Notes: generated by a model not told the origin, from the sequence alone. A stretch of 64,000 nucleotides of DNA from Oxyruncus cristatus (GCA_013399855.1 VXAY01006085.1:668685-732684), one strand, 5' to 3'. Positions 1-12,750 are shown, numbered from the stretch's first letter. Numbers and translations are program-made.

Positions 1-2357
1 CTGAAACTTTAAAGCCCTTGATGGAAGGGAATGTATCAGCTGGTTTTCTCAGGTCCTTCTTCCACTCTCCTGGATATAGGACAGGACAATTTCAGTGCTC
101 CAAAGTGAGGTGTTGCACAAACTTGTCTATTTGGGTCTTAAAACACATGTAAGCAGATAAAGGCAAGCATATTTTGCCTGGGACATGACACAGTCACTAT
201 GATTGTGCAATGCAGAACCCTTTTATAAAGAATAATATCATGGAAAATGTGACACCATATATTTTTTAATTAAACCTGATATCGTTAAGCAGTAGAGTGA
301 AAAAGTACACGCAGTATCCCTGCACAGCTAGTTGATGTTATCTGTCTGCCCTTTTACATGAGCCAGGAGGAGAACCAGAACATTAACAAACAGCTTCTAT
401 TCTCTAAACTCAAAGCAGAGGAAGAATAACAAGTTGCGTAAATGGAAGCAGAAATATTAGATTTCATGTTATTCCTCTCCATTTCCCTGTCTTCTGAAGT
501 GCTATTAATAACAGAGGTAAGTAAAAACATTGTAAAGGTTTAGTGTCTTGTTACCTGCTAATTCATATGTCTTCTCCAGTCACTGAGATTTTACAACCAG
601 CTATAAGGGGATTACTTTAAATCCTTTTCCATCACTATGAAGAACATTCTTAAAGGAACCCTGACAAGTTCATATTTTGATTTCCTTTTTGGAATTATAA
701 TCTGTTAAAAGGACGGGGTTTAAGAAGTCTTTTTAGAAAGAATTACTCTTTTTTCAGGTATTGAAAAAATACGTTACAAAAACCTGACCTGATGTGTTCC
801 TACTTTATGTTCTTTGGTCAGCAGAGGGAGGCTTATTAAAATAGATATGCTTTTCTCCATACTACATTAACTTTCTTTGTGTTAAGGATTTCCAGTTCAA
901 GAGTAAAAAAAACCCAAAAACATTAGAGTAGGACACTCAATTATTTCTTTAAAATAAGTAAGAGTTATCCCCCATTTACCATGAGGATCAGCGCGACTCA
1001 TCCTGAATCCTACCAACCCGAACACTGTCTTAGGCACAAGCAGATAAGAAACTCCACTGTCTCAGACTCCTGCTCACCACTAAAACCTCATGGAACCAGC
1101 TGGAGAATGGTGTTTTCAGGCCTTTTTCAACAACTTCAGATACTTGTTATCACCCACTGTGATGACTACTACACGTACAAATAGACACAATCACATTCAT
1201 GCATGCAAAAATCATTTAACATAGTTTTAATAAAGAGATAAGCCGTTATTATAGAAATGGCAAGTCCATTTCCTGCCAAATAGATATTGCAGAATAGACT
1301 TTTTAGCTCACTTTGCTTACAAAACATATTACTTAGATCCATGGCAGCGCATCTACATGTTCATCTTTTCTAAATTTTTTGTGAATGTCTACTAATAAAA
1401 GTGTACTTTCACATTTATGTGTATAGAACAGAGCTACTGTGTGAAAAGTTTACCTTCTACCAGTCTGTGCCTCTGGCCCAAAAATGAATGGCTTCTGCTG
1501 AAGTTTCAGGCATGTCCATCTTTTAACTGGTTTTTTATGCCTTGTATACCATATGGCCAGAAATACTGAAATATAATGCATGGCCATTTACTGACTTTAG
1601 GGAACTCTTTCTCAATTTAATTAAACAGGATAACTCGCTAATGCAAGTGCTGCCTATTACGCCTGAGGAGTTTAAAACGATAAATGAGTTACAAAGGAGG
1701 CCTTTTCTGGAAATTGAGACAAATCCTTTTGGCTGGAGAGATGGGCTGCCATCTGCAAATATTTTGTATTTCTACTTTCCTGACAGCCAGGCCAGGGGGG
1801 GAGTTTTTCACCCACAGAAAAACCCAGGTATCTTGCACTGGATTAAGTTGGATTAATGTCTCTCTACTTCAACTCTCGTCATTTTTTTCAGTCGTGTACT
1901 TCACATTGACAAAAATGATAGCCATAGTTTGCATTTATTTGGCCGAGGTTTTGTATTTTTTACAGGATCCCAGTGCAGAATATTAGTGTCCTCGTCATAC
2001 AGTTTTCTCTGACTGATTGAATGTGATCTCAGGTGAAATATTACACAGGGATGCAGAAAGAGCATGGATGTGATCAGGCATCTTTAGTTTTCTGCCCACC
2101 GCCCCTAAATCCCGAACTATATAGTGTAAGAGGGCACGTTTGAGTCTACCTGTCCAGTATCAGAAAAGAATTATGAACTAAACCTAAAGATCTAAAAGTC
2201 ATAACTTAAAAATGGTCATTTTAATTCAAATCTCTTTTGAAAAATAATATTAAGGGCTTCATTTTCAGGCCAGTATCAGAAAAAAATATCAGAAGTCTAA
2301 ATCTCAAAAAATGTATTAAGATGAGATCCTTGTCCTCCAAACAGCACTAGTTTGAGC
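1..2357. other. Noncoding unique DNA, no gene seen
   Basis: AT-rich sequence with no recognisable gene, RNA gene or repeat family. The best open frame is 1542-1856 on the plus strand (104 codons). Its product is reasonably protein-like (it includes PITPEEFKTINEL) but matches no family I recognise. It has no clear splice sites or upstream context, so I do not call it a gene. Confidence 0.6.
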
Positions 2358-2505
2358 AGCTTGTGAATATCTCTCTGAAATGCCAAATACAAATCCCTGG
2401 AATGTCCTCAAAGTGGTCTGTGAATATGTAATTACAGAATCACAGACCACTTTGGGGATATTCCAGTAGTTTGTATTTGGCATTTCAGAGAGATACTTGC
2501 AAGCT
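2358..2505. repeat. 148-bp near-perfect palindrome (long hairpin)
   Basis: The left arm 2358-2431 and the reverse complement of 2432-2505 agree at 64 of 74 positions by hand count. The centre is the exact palindrome GTAATTAC (2428-2435), so there is practically no spacer. Both arms carry the CTCTCTGAAATGCCAAATAC block (2370-2389 on the left), and symmetry stops at both outer ends. A plus-strand transcript could pair 69 of 74 positions, because five of the ten mismatches become G-U pairs. It could be a small palindromic DNA element (MITE-like), a local inverted duplication or a long RNA hairpin. I do not recognise a named family and see no convincing target duplication. Confidence 0.85.
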
Positions 2506-5500
2506 TTCCTAATTTACTAGAAACAAGGCCAATGGAACTGAAAATTCCAAGAAAAAGCAACAAGGCATGTGAACTGTGTTACCTGGTGGTGCCAAATATG
2601 CAATATTTTGCATGAGAGGCTTGCCATTTCATATTTTCTAGCATGAAATTACCTAATTGTCCAGTTTATGTATGAAATAAACTGGAAATATTTTAGCTAT
2701 GTACATCATCAAATGTGTCATTAAAATGCATGTGTCTTCAATGAAAATTGCACTTTACACTTATTTCAAGGGCTCTGCACCTGAAATTGTGAGTGAAGTC
2801 CTCGCAAGGCTCCGCTGAGAACCTGCAATCTGCATCAAAAAAAATCCTCAGAGCAATGGCAGTAAGATTTCCACCAGTGGGCCCCCTTAAACTAGGATTA
2901 CCTATTTAGGGAGTTAAACAGGAGCAATTGTTGCTACATCTGTCTTAGAATGAGCGCTCCCCCTGCCCTCCCCACCAGTGTCTGTGACAGGATGAGAGCA
3001 TTATTTCTCAGTGCCACTTTCTACTGCTGCCTTATGAAGAATTTATATGTTTTGAGTTTTCCTTCATGGCAGGTGTCCAGAAGTGCTGTACTATAAACCT
3101 GCCACAAATAGTGAAAAAAAGGGCAGTTTTCAGATCAAACAGGGGCCCAGACTGATGAGCTCAGACAGGCCAAACTTCTAAAGGTTAGGGAGTCTGAACC
3201 TCAGCTGATTCACTGAGCACTGTCAAATTATGTACTACTAAGGAGGTAGAAAACATTTTTAAAGACTAATTAATTACTTGAGAAGGTTGTGGAGTGTGAT
3301 TAATAGACTCAAATCCTTTATTGGAGTTCTCCTGAGGAACCCTAAGGAAATAACAAATTCAGGGAGAGGACAAATTCTTTTCCTTTTTTGGCAAGTAGTT
3401 ATTTAAGCTGAACAATGCTGCCAGCTGAAGGCATCATTAAAGGGATGGCTTACTGTTGCACACCAAAACCCCTACGGTGATAAATGGCAAATAAAGCACG
3501 TCTTTCATCCACACATCAAGGCAGCTAAGGACGAGCAAAGCAGGGCTACTAGGATCAATCTCTCTGGCGTTACCAGGCATGGATGGCCTGTAGAGGGCTC
3601 TCAAGGTCCTCTGCTGAGCCTCCAAACCCAGTTTCACGGACTGCAGCTGGAGGTTTTCTAAGGTCACCGAGGTCCCTCTCAAAAGAGCTAAACAAAAGGA
3701 TCCTTCAGCATAAGCGTGCATTTTTTTCTTTTCTATGGCCTTGCTGTTTCTATGTACTATCTCCAGCCACAACTTTGCCTACGTTATTTGGTTTAGCAAA
3801 CAGATGTTAGAAAGCCACTGCTAAATATAAGTCTTCCCTGTAAGAGTCATTGTGAAAAAAAAAAAAAAAAAAGAAAAAAATGTAACAAGCTTGGAATAGG
3901 AATGAACACTTTCAGCATTTTTTGCCTGCTGTCATCTTTGAGGCAACTGTACCATAGGCACACAGAACACAGATGACTTGTTTATATTTAGTTAGCTCAT
4001 TTTCTTCAGTTCCTAGAATGATCTGGGACGTGCTTGAAAACAAATACTGCATTGAATATCATTCTTTAAAGCAGACTGTACTGCAGAATACATGTCATAT
4101 TTGACACAAAGTGAATAGCAGAACGAGCTACACAGATTACTTATCAAGATGCTTGCTTGAAAACTAAAACCAACCTGCAAGCAAGTGCTATATGTGCACA
4201 AGGACATGAAGCCTGCAGCAAATTAAATTTACATATATATTTCATGGCAATTAAACTCTTGTCTTGTAAGTTAATAACATATTTTAATTGCTTGTAGCCA
4301 CCATTTTCTTTTGTAAAAAATATGACCTGTAAAATGCCCTTTCCTCTTTGCCAATAGCTGTGTTTCAAATCCCAAATTCTCATTGTGATTATCTATACAG
4401 GTAGAGTTGAAAAATTCAGAAGGAATAGATTATTAGAGCAAACTTAGTTCCTGTCTTTCCTTGTCTGGTTATACTAAAAGGAATAACACTCTAAAATTAG
4501 GATAATAAGGCTGTTTTTCATTTCTAGTAAAGTTCTTTTATCTCTAGTAGAGTTCCTTTACGGAAGGACATATCTCACAGCAGTCCTTGATGGCACCTTC
4601 TGGCATTACCATTTGTTTGTTTAGCTTTTCAGGAAAAAAGTTATTTTATATTTTATTACCTTTACTCTGTGTTCCTGTTTCCTTTCCTTGTGGCTTTAGC
4701 TAGGACAAAAGCTATATACAAAACACTTACATCCTGTTTTTGTCTCAGTATGCAGCAATAGAGATGTAGAAGTCATCATGTGGGGTTTTTGTCTTACAGG
4801 ATCTCTGAATAAGCCATTCAAACCACTAGTTGGTTCTGTTCTCCTTAACTGTAGTGGCAGGTGCCATTGAGTTTCTGAAGCCGAGTTTGCTGTGACTGCG
4901 CAGTAATCAGTGGAGAAAAAATGTGTGACAATAAGAGACAATTGTAGGTATCAACAGGAAGTTATGACCATGTCACCAGGTGGTACAGACTACAAATCTC
5001 CAGGCTGCTGACTGAGATGCACAAAAAACCACCAGGACCATTTAGGTGTTCCCAGCTTTGTAGGGTTTTATTATTTATTCTTTTCTTTACATCAACTAAG
5101 CGTAGAGAACCATCGCTCTCCAGGTTAAAGGGCTGTGGGCAGTGAGATCTGTATGTGGTAAGACTGTCAGGCACACGTACAAACAGTATTTCTTTGGACT
5201 GCTATGTAAGCATTTGTCAGTATCTACTAACTGGTACTGTTGAGAGACTTTTCAGTCCCAAGTCTGTTATATTGTAGAATTTTCTGCAAAATGTCTAATC
5301 TTTTAACGTGGGGGAGACTGTAAATTCCTTTAAGCTGGCAGGTCCTGTAGATGTGAGGAGAAATAGGAGACCTTTCCTGTCAGTCATTGCTCAGAAGTCA
5401 TACAGCACGCGGCACTGCTGGATGTTGGGAGAGAGAGTCAGGCAGTGGCTAAATTTTTCTGTAAATGTTACAGTATATTTAAGTTTTCCTGGACATGTTC

Positions 5501-6139
5501 TGGTTATTTTGGGCAGAGATTTTCTATACAAGGATTTTGAAGACTTTATGTGTTTTTCCAGGTCCTAGCAGGTCATATTCTGCCAACCAAAAGTCACACA
5601 TCTGGAATTCTTCAAAATATTGCAAACCAGCTCCATATGCATCAAACCATCTGCAGATGTGCAATGTGGTTTGCTCTGTGCATGCCCAGGAGGTTCAATT
5701 TGTCTTAAAAATATTGGGTTTACTGTGCACGTGTAAAAGATACATGTACATAGATTTACAGACCTGATTCACTGAGATGCTATGCACTGACAGTGAGAAA
5801 GGTCACACTGGAAATTTCGACTCTGCAGAGCTTTGGTCTGAAGGATATTCTAACCTTCGATCTTTCAAGCACTACTCCTCTGCATTATTTTCTCTAGCCC
5901 TTCTATGAAATGTCAGTAGTCATTATGTCACTCATGTTAGAGGTCCTAACACGAGTGGAGCTGCCTAACACCTGTAGTATCAATTTTGTGGAACTGTCAA
6001 AGGCACAGAGGTTCAAATTCATTGTGTTTCTACTTCCATTCAATGCCCATCACCAAATACCTTACTGGGCATTATGCCCCACTGTCCTTGCTAGATCACA
6101 GAGTGATGAGCATTGCTTCCCAGAAGTAGGTTCTTTTGG
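2506..6139. other. Noncoding unique DNA
   Basis: No gene or clear transposon. A poly-A run lies at 3855-3880 without a recognisable retroposon upstream. 3420-3810 is somewhat richer in GC and open on both strands (111 codons minus, 75 plus), with no recognisable product. A short imperfect duplication (TCTAGTAAAGTTC / TCTAGTAGAGTTC) lies near 4525-4555. Confidence 0.6.
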
Positions 6140-6749
6140 GAGAATATGATCATGCAGGTTGGAAGAGACTTTAGGAGGTTTCAGTACAGCCTGCTGCTCA
6201 AAGCATGGTCATCCTGGCCAAAGTGCTCAATTTGGTCTTGAAGATCTCTGAAGGGTGAACAGCTTCTCTTCCAATGCTCAACTTTTATCACAGAGAATAA
6301 AGAAAATCTCTTTATGCCAGGTCACAGCCTCTCTATTTAGTTTTATGTCTGTTGTCTCATATACTCCTGCCGTGCACATTAGCAGGAGCCCAACTTCACC
6401 TTCTTAGTCACACCTTTAGTACTTACAGGCTGCTGTGTGCTCCTCCTGAAGCCACCTCTGATCCAGGCTGTAAAGCCCAGCCCCTTGGCCTCTCCTGATG
6501 GAGCAAGTGCATGAAGTGCTCCAGCTTAATGCTGTCCTGGTGTCCCACCACTAAATTCTCCCCAGTTCACTGATCTGTTGTGAACTCGGGGGGGCCCAGA
6601 CTGTACACAGTTTTCCAGACCTGTTAATGAATATGGAGTAAGAGGGATGATCTCTCCTCATGACCTGTTGGCTGTGCTACTGCTGATACAGTCCAGGAGG
6701 CTGCTGTTTTTCCTCACTGCCAGGACACACTGGTTCATGCTCAGCTGTC
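6140..6749 (-). mobile_element. CR1 LINE, 3' part, antisense (segment 1)
   Basis: On the plus strand this begins with a degraded reverse complement of the CR1 3' tail (GGTTGGAAGAGACTTTAG near 6160) and continues through the typical CR1 3' region. Examples are the CCAGGTCACAGCC and GCAAGTGCATGAAGTGCTCCAG blocks and TGATACAGTCCAGGAGGCTG (reverse complement of the CAGCCCAGGA region). It is a 5'-truncated, heavily mutated copy of the non-LTR retrotransposon whose ORF2 encodes an endonuclease and reverse transcriptase; no intact frame remains. It is interrupted at 6750 by the LTR-like insertion and resumes at 7251. Confidence 0.85.
6744..6749. repeat. Left target-site duplication (GCTGTC)
   Basis: GCTGTC here recurs at 7251-7256, directly after the inserted element. 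The shared string is really 10 bp (CAGCTGTCTG at 6742-6751 and 7249-7258). Six bp fits an LTR bounded by TG and CA. Confidence 0.65.
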
Positions 6750-7250
6750 TGTCATTAGGGCACAATGAGGGCTGGCTGCACCCCGAGGGATGGGAGGCCA
6801 GAATTTGAGGTCAGTGCCAGAACAGGGTCTGTCCAGCCAGTGTCCATCCCATACCACAGGAGTGAGGTGAGCAGGAAAGGCCTGGAGATGGTGCCCAGAC
6901 TCAGTATCAGCCTGGTGGTGGCCAGGCAGTTCCATGATGACAAGGCAGGTCCTAGGTCAAGGTGGAAAACCAGTCAGGGCTTGGCTGGATTGTCCATCAG
7001 GTCAGGTTCAGGGGGCCATAGACAGGCACAGGCAGTTCCACAACACCATCCTAAAGAGGTCAGGCCATGGCTGAGTGAGAGAGAACCTCATCTGAGAGCA
7101 GCTCCCAAGGGCCAAGGCGTGGGAAGTCCTGCTCTGTGTTCCTACAGCTCCTTCTCCACAGCAGCTCTGCTTAGCCAGTTGGCCTGGAATGCAGCCACCT
7201 CTGGCAGCCAAACCCTGGGAGGGCTGGGGAATGCATCCAGGATGATGACA
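6750..7250. mobile_element. Solo-LTR-like insertion within CR1 (6-bp TSD)
   Basis: This 501-bp GC-rich block interrupts the antisense CR1 cleanly: removing it and one copy of the flanking repeat restores the expected CR1 text. It starts TGTCATTAGG and ends GGATGATGACA, giving a perfect terminal inverted repeat TGTCAT/ATGACA. It is flanked by the direct repeat GCTGTC. TG...CA ends with a 6-bp duplication are typical of a solo LTR from an alpha/beta-retrovirus-like ERV. I see no polyadenylation signal or TATA box, so orientation is undetermined. CAGGCAGTTCCA occurs twice inside, about 110 bp apart. The plus frame 6765-7262 is open for 165 codons, which I attribute to GC richness. The alternative is a 497-bp element with a 10-bp duplication, which would fit a Mutator-like DNA transposon. 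Confidence 0.62.
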
Positions 7251-7256
7251 GCTGTC
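7251..7256. repeat. Right target-site duplication (GCTGTC)
   Basis: Exact copy of 6744-6749, immediately after the CA end of the inserted element and before the CR1 sequence resumes. Confidence 0.65.
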
Positions 7257-7712
7257 TGCTGAGGCCCCAGGTCCTTTGCAGAAGAGCTGCTCCCCAAACA
7301 AGTCTGGGCTTAGTCAGTCTCAGCCTGTACATCTGAGTGCATCTTTCCATCCCATGCACAGGAGTATGGATTTGTCCTGGTTGAATTTCATAGGGTTCCT
7401 GCTGTTGTGTTATTCAGTTTGGATAGGTGCTTCTAGATGGTGACCCAACAATCCACGGAGCACTTTAGTGTCATCCAATATGAGATGAGTGTGAATTCTA
7501 TTTCTTACAGACCAATGACAAAGATATTACAGTCAGGCAATACCGGTATAGACCCCTAAGGAGCTTCATTTGTAACCAGCCTCAAAGCATGAACCATCAG
7601 CTCCATGAACTCACTGATGTTCAGTGGTCTACCTGTCTGTCCATACCATAACACCCCTGTAAGGCAAACCATATGCAGGTATTCTACCCAAGAATGCCAA
7701 GGCAGTGGAAGG
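7251..7712 (-). mobile_element. CR1 LINE, reverse-transcriptase end, antisense (segment 2)
   Basis: Continuation of the antisense CR1. After the insertion the text follows CR1: CCCCAGGTCCTTTGCAGAAG, GTCCTGGTTGAATTTCATAG, then the antisense of the conserved FADDTK motif (TTTAGTGTCATCCAATA, 7463-7480). Next comes CCAATGACAAAGATATTACA with ACCGGTATAGACCCCTAAGG, matching the segment just upstream of that motif in ORF2. Similarity fades near 7700. It is a dead, 5'-truncated copy full of stops. Confidence 0.8.
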
Positions 7713-10700
7713 ATTAAAAAAAGCTTTATTTCAGATGGAAGGACCACTTTTTAAAGGTGTTGCACATACTGGGCCGCCAGAGGAAGAAGTTCTTGCCCTC
7801 TCAGGACCTCTTTATCCTCTGTTTCTCCTTCCGCCTTCTCAAGACCTCTCTACATGTCTGTTAGGGCTCTCTTGCTTCTCACATATCAGAGAGAGAGGCT
7901 GAGAACTTCTTTTGCTATGCAGGGGATGGGGAGAAATCGTTGAGACTGCCTTTGAGAAGGAGTTATCATTTAGGCAGAAAGCCTTCCTAGCGAAAATTGA
8001 GTTTCTAGCTTTCCCGTTACAAATTCTTCTGAAAATCAAACTATTCCTACAACCCTGACTTGGATAAAACAATACTGTTGGTGGCTGCATCTAGAGTCTT
8101 GCTGAAGACAAGTTACAGCTACAGAGCTAGTTATTTTATCATAGCAGACAATCATGCTGTCTCATGTTACTAACCCTGAATTGCACAACAACTCTATTTC
8201 ATTCCTTACTTGCTGTCCTTTGGACACTTGATAAAAGATTTAACTAATGGTTCTTTAGCCATTTTTAGCCATGTTATGTGTATTTTATTCCTTTAATATT
8301 TTCTACAGAAAAATACATAAGGGAAAAAGAAGGACAGGAGATAACAAGGGAACATCTTGTGATAAACTTGTTAAGCTTCTAAATTTAATAAAGAATACAA
8401 CAACATGGCTTTATGGATCAGATGCTCTTGCATTTGTAATTCACAGATTAAATGCGAACACTCTTCTTATTTCAAAAGGGCTGTATCATCACTGTTATTT
8501 TATATACTTAAGTTTTGAATTTTGTTTTAGAGGCTTTGAAGAATATTCGTCCTTTAGCCTGAATGGCTTTTAATTTCACTTTTCAAACCTAGAAATCTAA
8601 AACCAGCACAACAACACCTCCGTTTCTTGTAGGTCTTCTGTACTAACTTCATCATCAAAGCAGTGATGTAAAGCCTACTGAAGTGAGCACAATTCTTCCT
8701 TTAACGTCAGTCATTTCTGGATTAAGCAGTACCAAAAAAAGCATGATTAGTTCATTTTTAATTCTTTTACCTATGGCTTTTTGGTGAGCGTGTTCACAGC
8801 ATATAGGATGCAAAAGAAAAATCCAAAGTGAACAGCAGCTTTTCTGTATGTCCCAGATGCCTGAGCATAGACTATTGTGCTTGAATTACTTATTACTGAA
8901 ATTTAATGTTTGATGTTCAGCTTATTGTCTAATAAGTTCTTTTGAATATTTGATACCTGATGTTTGCAATCAAAAATCTACTGGCTAGTTCTGAGTGACC
9001 TTGTTAGTAAATGTTGTTGATTCTATTCTTTTATTAGAGTACCAAAGCTAAGACTACTAAGATCATGTGTGAGTCTGGGATATAATCAGGAAGACTGTAG
9101 ATATCTTACAGACAGCAGACAGAAAAACAGAACGAGGCATTTTAGAAAGTGTTAAGATGCTCAGGGTATGCCTTAGTAATCAGATGCAGTTACCTCTACA
9201 GCGCTGTGCCTGAGCTAACAAGCCCTGTGTAGGGACTTAGTTGTTTAAACAACACTAATGTCACTAATTGCACTAACAGCAGGTGATTCTCATCTGGTGA
9301 AACTGCAACAGTGAATGGTATCTGCACATGGCCAAGAGGATGTCTGCTGTGTATTGACTATATAAGACCCTCAATAGATTTCCAGAATAGTGTCCCAAGG
9401 AATATTGTCTTACTTCTACCTTCCGTGTTTTGGAAGATATAAAGAAATACATATTGCCACACAAGTGGCAAAAAGGCAGGATTTCTTCTTTGCTGGGTTT
9501 TCTTCAAAACTTGAAACACTGACAGTACTGGGTCCTCATTCCCTAGCCAGGGGTCTTTTCCTACCATTCCAGGAATTCAGGCAGGAATCCATGCGAGACC
9601 TTTTCAACTGCAGATTTATCGGATTAAGCATTTGAGTTCAACAAATCATCACATTCCAATGAAGTTTTTTTGATTTGAAAATTTACATCGGTACTACTGG
9701 TGAGCTCTACCAACTCACGAAGGGTAACTTCCAACACACTGTCAACAGTGCTAATGTGTTCTTCATATGGAGTTTCAGGAAACTGCCAGTTTTTTTTTTT
9801 TAATTATTTTTTGTGTTTTTTTTTTTTTTTTTTTCCTAAGTGATGTCCAATAATACTTTTGATACAAACATATGGAAGCAGAAATTCTTATTTACCTTTA
9901 GCAAGAATTTCTATGGACAAAAATCAAAGCATGTCTGAAACCAAGTTACTTTTGGTAGAGTACAGAATATATGTTTTTATTGCTAGCACAACTATAGCAC
10001 AAAAACACTGGGTTATTTTACTATAGTACAAGGCAGTTTGAAAACACCCCCCCCAAAACCACTAGGCATTCCTATCTGCGTTTAGATTAATTCTTCAAAT
10101 AAATATCAAGGTATTAAGAAGTCTGGAATTTATTATGCGTAATTGCTACCAAAATATAGCAACCATCTGAAACCCAAAGATGAGTGCCATTTCTAAATTT
10201 TAACTCAGGTATTAGTTCCTCCCACTTTCCTGATAATAGTTTGTCACTGGCTTTGAACAGTTCCTTTACTTTGCTTTTGTCTGATAGAAACAGCCATGTA
10301 GCCCTCTGTAGTACTTTACCAACACCTTAAACTTTTGCAGAATGTGGCAAATGTCTTCACTTTCTAAGGAAAAAAATAGGGGGAGGACAGAACTATGGTG
10401 GATTATGCAAAGCCTAATGAAACATGTTTTTACCCTGCAGTGAAGTGTGGTGTTGAGTTTCAGGCTAACCATTATATCCGTGTTTCTACATCTACTGACA
10501 TATCAGCTCAGGTCCTGAAAACAATAGTTCACTCCTGATGCTAATTGGCTATTTTAGAGCTGGGTTACTACAGTTCCTGCTTTCTGATTTAGTTTAGGTC
10601 AGTGCTGTCTTAGACACTATATATCATTTGCATATATGGATAAGTTCCTACACGAGGAATTTTTGCTTTACTTGAAGCAATGGGTAAAAAAATAAAATGG

Positions 10701-12349
10701 ATAACCATTAGCCTCCGATTACTTTCCTCATTTTTCTGACACTCCACAAGATTTTGACATACTCATGCAAGAGAGTTTTTTTTTTGTTTTGTTTTTTTTT
10801 TTTTTTTTTTTGGTCAGCTTCTGCTGGAAATATTTAAGGGTGCTTGTGAATTGAAGAATGGAGAATTTATGTTGCTTGTGTTACCTTTGAAAAGTCCTAG
10901 AAATTCTCTTAGAAGTCCCTGGCTGTAGGGTGTATAGCAAATTTCCCCTTTGCTACATTTTTTTGCCTTCAAACCACACTACTTGAGGTTTCCTTTTTCC
11001 TTGTTTTGTGTGAACTTAAAATGCAAGATAATATCTCTGTAAACAAGCCTTTAATCACTCCTCTCCCAGTTTTAATTTTTTAAGAGCTGCTATTAGTATC
11101 CTTCTTACCCCATCTCTACCTCTTCAAGCCCAAATCTGTTTCCTGTTAGGTCCTCCTATATAAACAGTGTCCAGTGGTCCTCTTGTTTTGGAGAGACTGT
11201 CATACCATTCTTGCTGACATATGGCTTACTCCACAGCTAAATGGTCAGTCACTAACATAAGAGTTTCATGCTAACGCTGGGGTTTATAAGTCCTAACAAC
11301 AGATTTCCAAAATCATCACAGCTTCATGGACAAAGAAAATGAGAAAGGCAGGAACATTTTATAGCCTCAAAATGACTGTCTGATGTCTAGTAGCCATACA
11401 TGATGAACCGCATATTTTTACAATCCACTTGAAGTCACTGGATGCTTTTAATAGCAAATATCTCTATACAACAGTCAGCTGAAACATCCTAATGGACAGA
11501 GTTGGACTTCTTCTTCCTTGCTTTCAGCAAATTGAAATGAATGAAAGAGAAGCAGAGACAGAGGTTTTATATCTGAGCGAAAGTGGAAGATCCCCTATTA
11601 GATTTTAAAATGTCAGAAAAGGTCTGGTGACTAATCTAATTTCTGTGAAAAACATTCGGACAAACTCTATTAGAGCTAGTACCTTAACCTCCCCCACCTT
11701 AATTCCTTATTTCCTGAGTGCCTCAAATTGTGCTGTAAGAGAGCAGCAGCCCAATGGCTGATTCAAAGGGTGAGCTTTGGCATCATCCTCTTGACTGCTC
11801 TGAGGACTTGCACATGAGCACTTGAAGAGAGCAAAAGGCTGTGTTTGGCAATTGTCACTCCTTTAAGTCACACCATTCAAATCAATGGCCAGTATATCTG
11901 AGTAGACCAAGTGAGTAGGTAAATGGGAGAGGATTGCAGCGGCAACACTGAACTCAGGTGTTCCACTAAGAAAAGAGTAGCATTGAGAAGCAAGCCTCTC
12001 AATTTTTTCCCTTGATTTTATCTCAAACTTGCTCGAGTTTGAAAGAAAATTGAAAGTCCTTTTAAACAGGCTTGTTTGCATCTACTTTACAACTTTCAGT
12101 TATTGACAATGGCTCTAAAAACTACATGATTTCATGTCCTCTAGAAATATATTTCTTTATTTAGCTTTTATTTATCATATTTACTGTATTACTAAAATTT
12201 ACAGCAAAATTGCTGGGTTAGGGAGATCCTGGCTGGTTGGTATACCTGTCCAATACAGGGCAAAGCCTTTCAAAGAGACTAGCTTGTGCAGGAGCCAGTA
12301 GAGCTGATTTAGCCTAGCCTGTCTGCTTGGGTTAATTAACCCGAATTAG
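7713..12349. other. Noncoding DNA with two long poly-T runs
   Basis: No gene found. Interrupted poly-T tracts lie at 9790-9834 and 10776-10811; either could be the antisense poly-A tail of a decayed retroposon, but I recognise no body next to them. A short C run lies near 10047. The 100-codon open frame at 8271-8573 has no recognisable product. Confidence 0.6.
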
Positions 12350-12750
12350 AGATAATTACTGAGCTAGCTCAGGTGGAACAGTATCCTGCTGCAACTATCT
12401 AGTTTCTGATTCTGAATCTGGTTTCCTCTGAGGCAACTCAGTGCTCTCCGCTGAGCTATGTGGTGTGGCCTTGCCCTAAATAACTTGTTCAGGTTCAGCT
12501 GAGTACAGTTCAGAGCCAGGAATAGAAGTGCCATCAGTTGACTTCATGACCTGCCCGAAACCATTCTATTGTTCCTTTTCTCAGAGTTCTTGATTTTATT
12601 TTTAAAAAGCCTTCAATTTTTCAGCTGAGCAGCTTGAGGCATAAAGAGGTCAGTCAATGGCACTACTGGGAGTAGCACCTGGTATCCTTTGGAGAGCCTA
12701 TTCCCGGCTCTTTGGCACTAAGCGATAGAATATGCAGCCTCCTTTAGACT
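12350..12750 (-). repeat. Cluster of ancient MIR/L3-like remnants
   Basis: 12615-12745 follows, in antisense, the familiar tail of old amniote repeats: CAGCTGAGCAGCTTGAGGCA, AAAGAGGTCAGTCAATGGC, then CTCTTTGGCACTAAGC. 12430-12590 contains a second such piece (CAGTGCTCTCCGCTGAGCTA and CAGAGCCAGGAATAGAAGTG). These resemble the reverse complement of the tracking-dye-like consensus GAGGCACAGAGAGGTTAAGT...CCACTAAGCC shared by MIR and L3/CR1-type elements. Divergence is high and I cannot assign a family or exact ends. Confidence 0.45.

Noticed and set aside
1542..1856. 104-codon protein-like open frame
   Set aside because: No family recognised, no splice context, and a second frame overlaps it. 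A frame of this length is expected by chance in the window.
3855..3880. Poly-A run as a retroposon tail
   Set aside because: No recognisable retrogene or SINE body upstream and no target duplication seen.
6765..7262. 165-codon plus-strand open frame
   Set aside because: It coincides with the GC-rich LTR-like insertion, has overlapping open frames on the other strand and has no recognisable domain.
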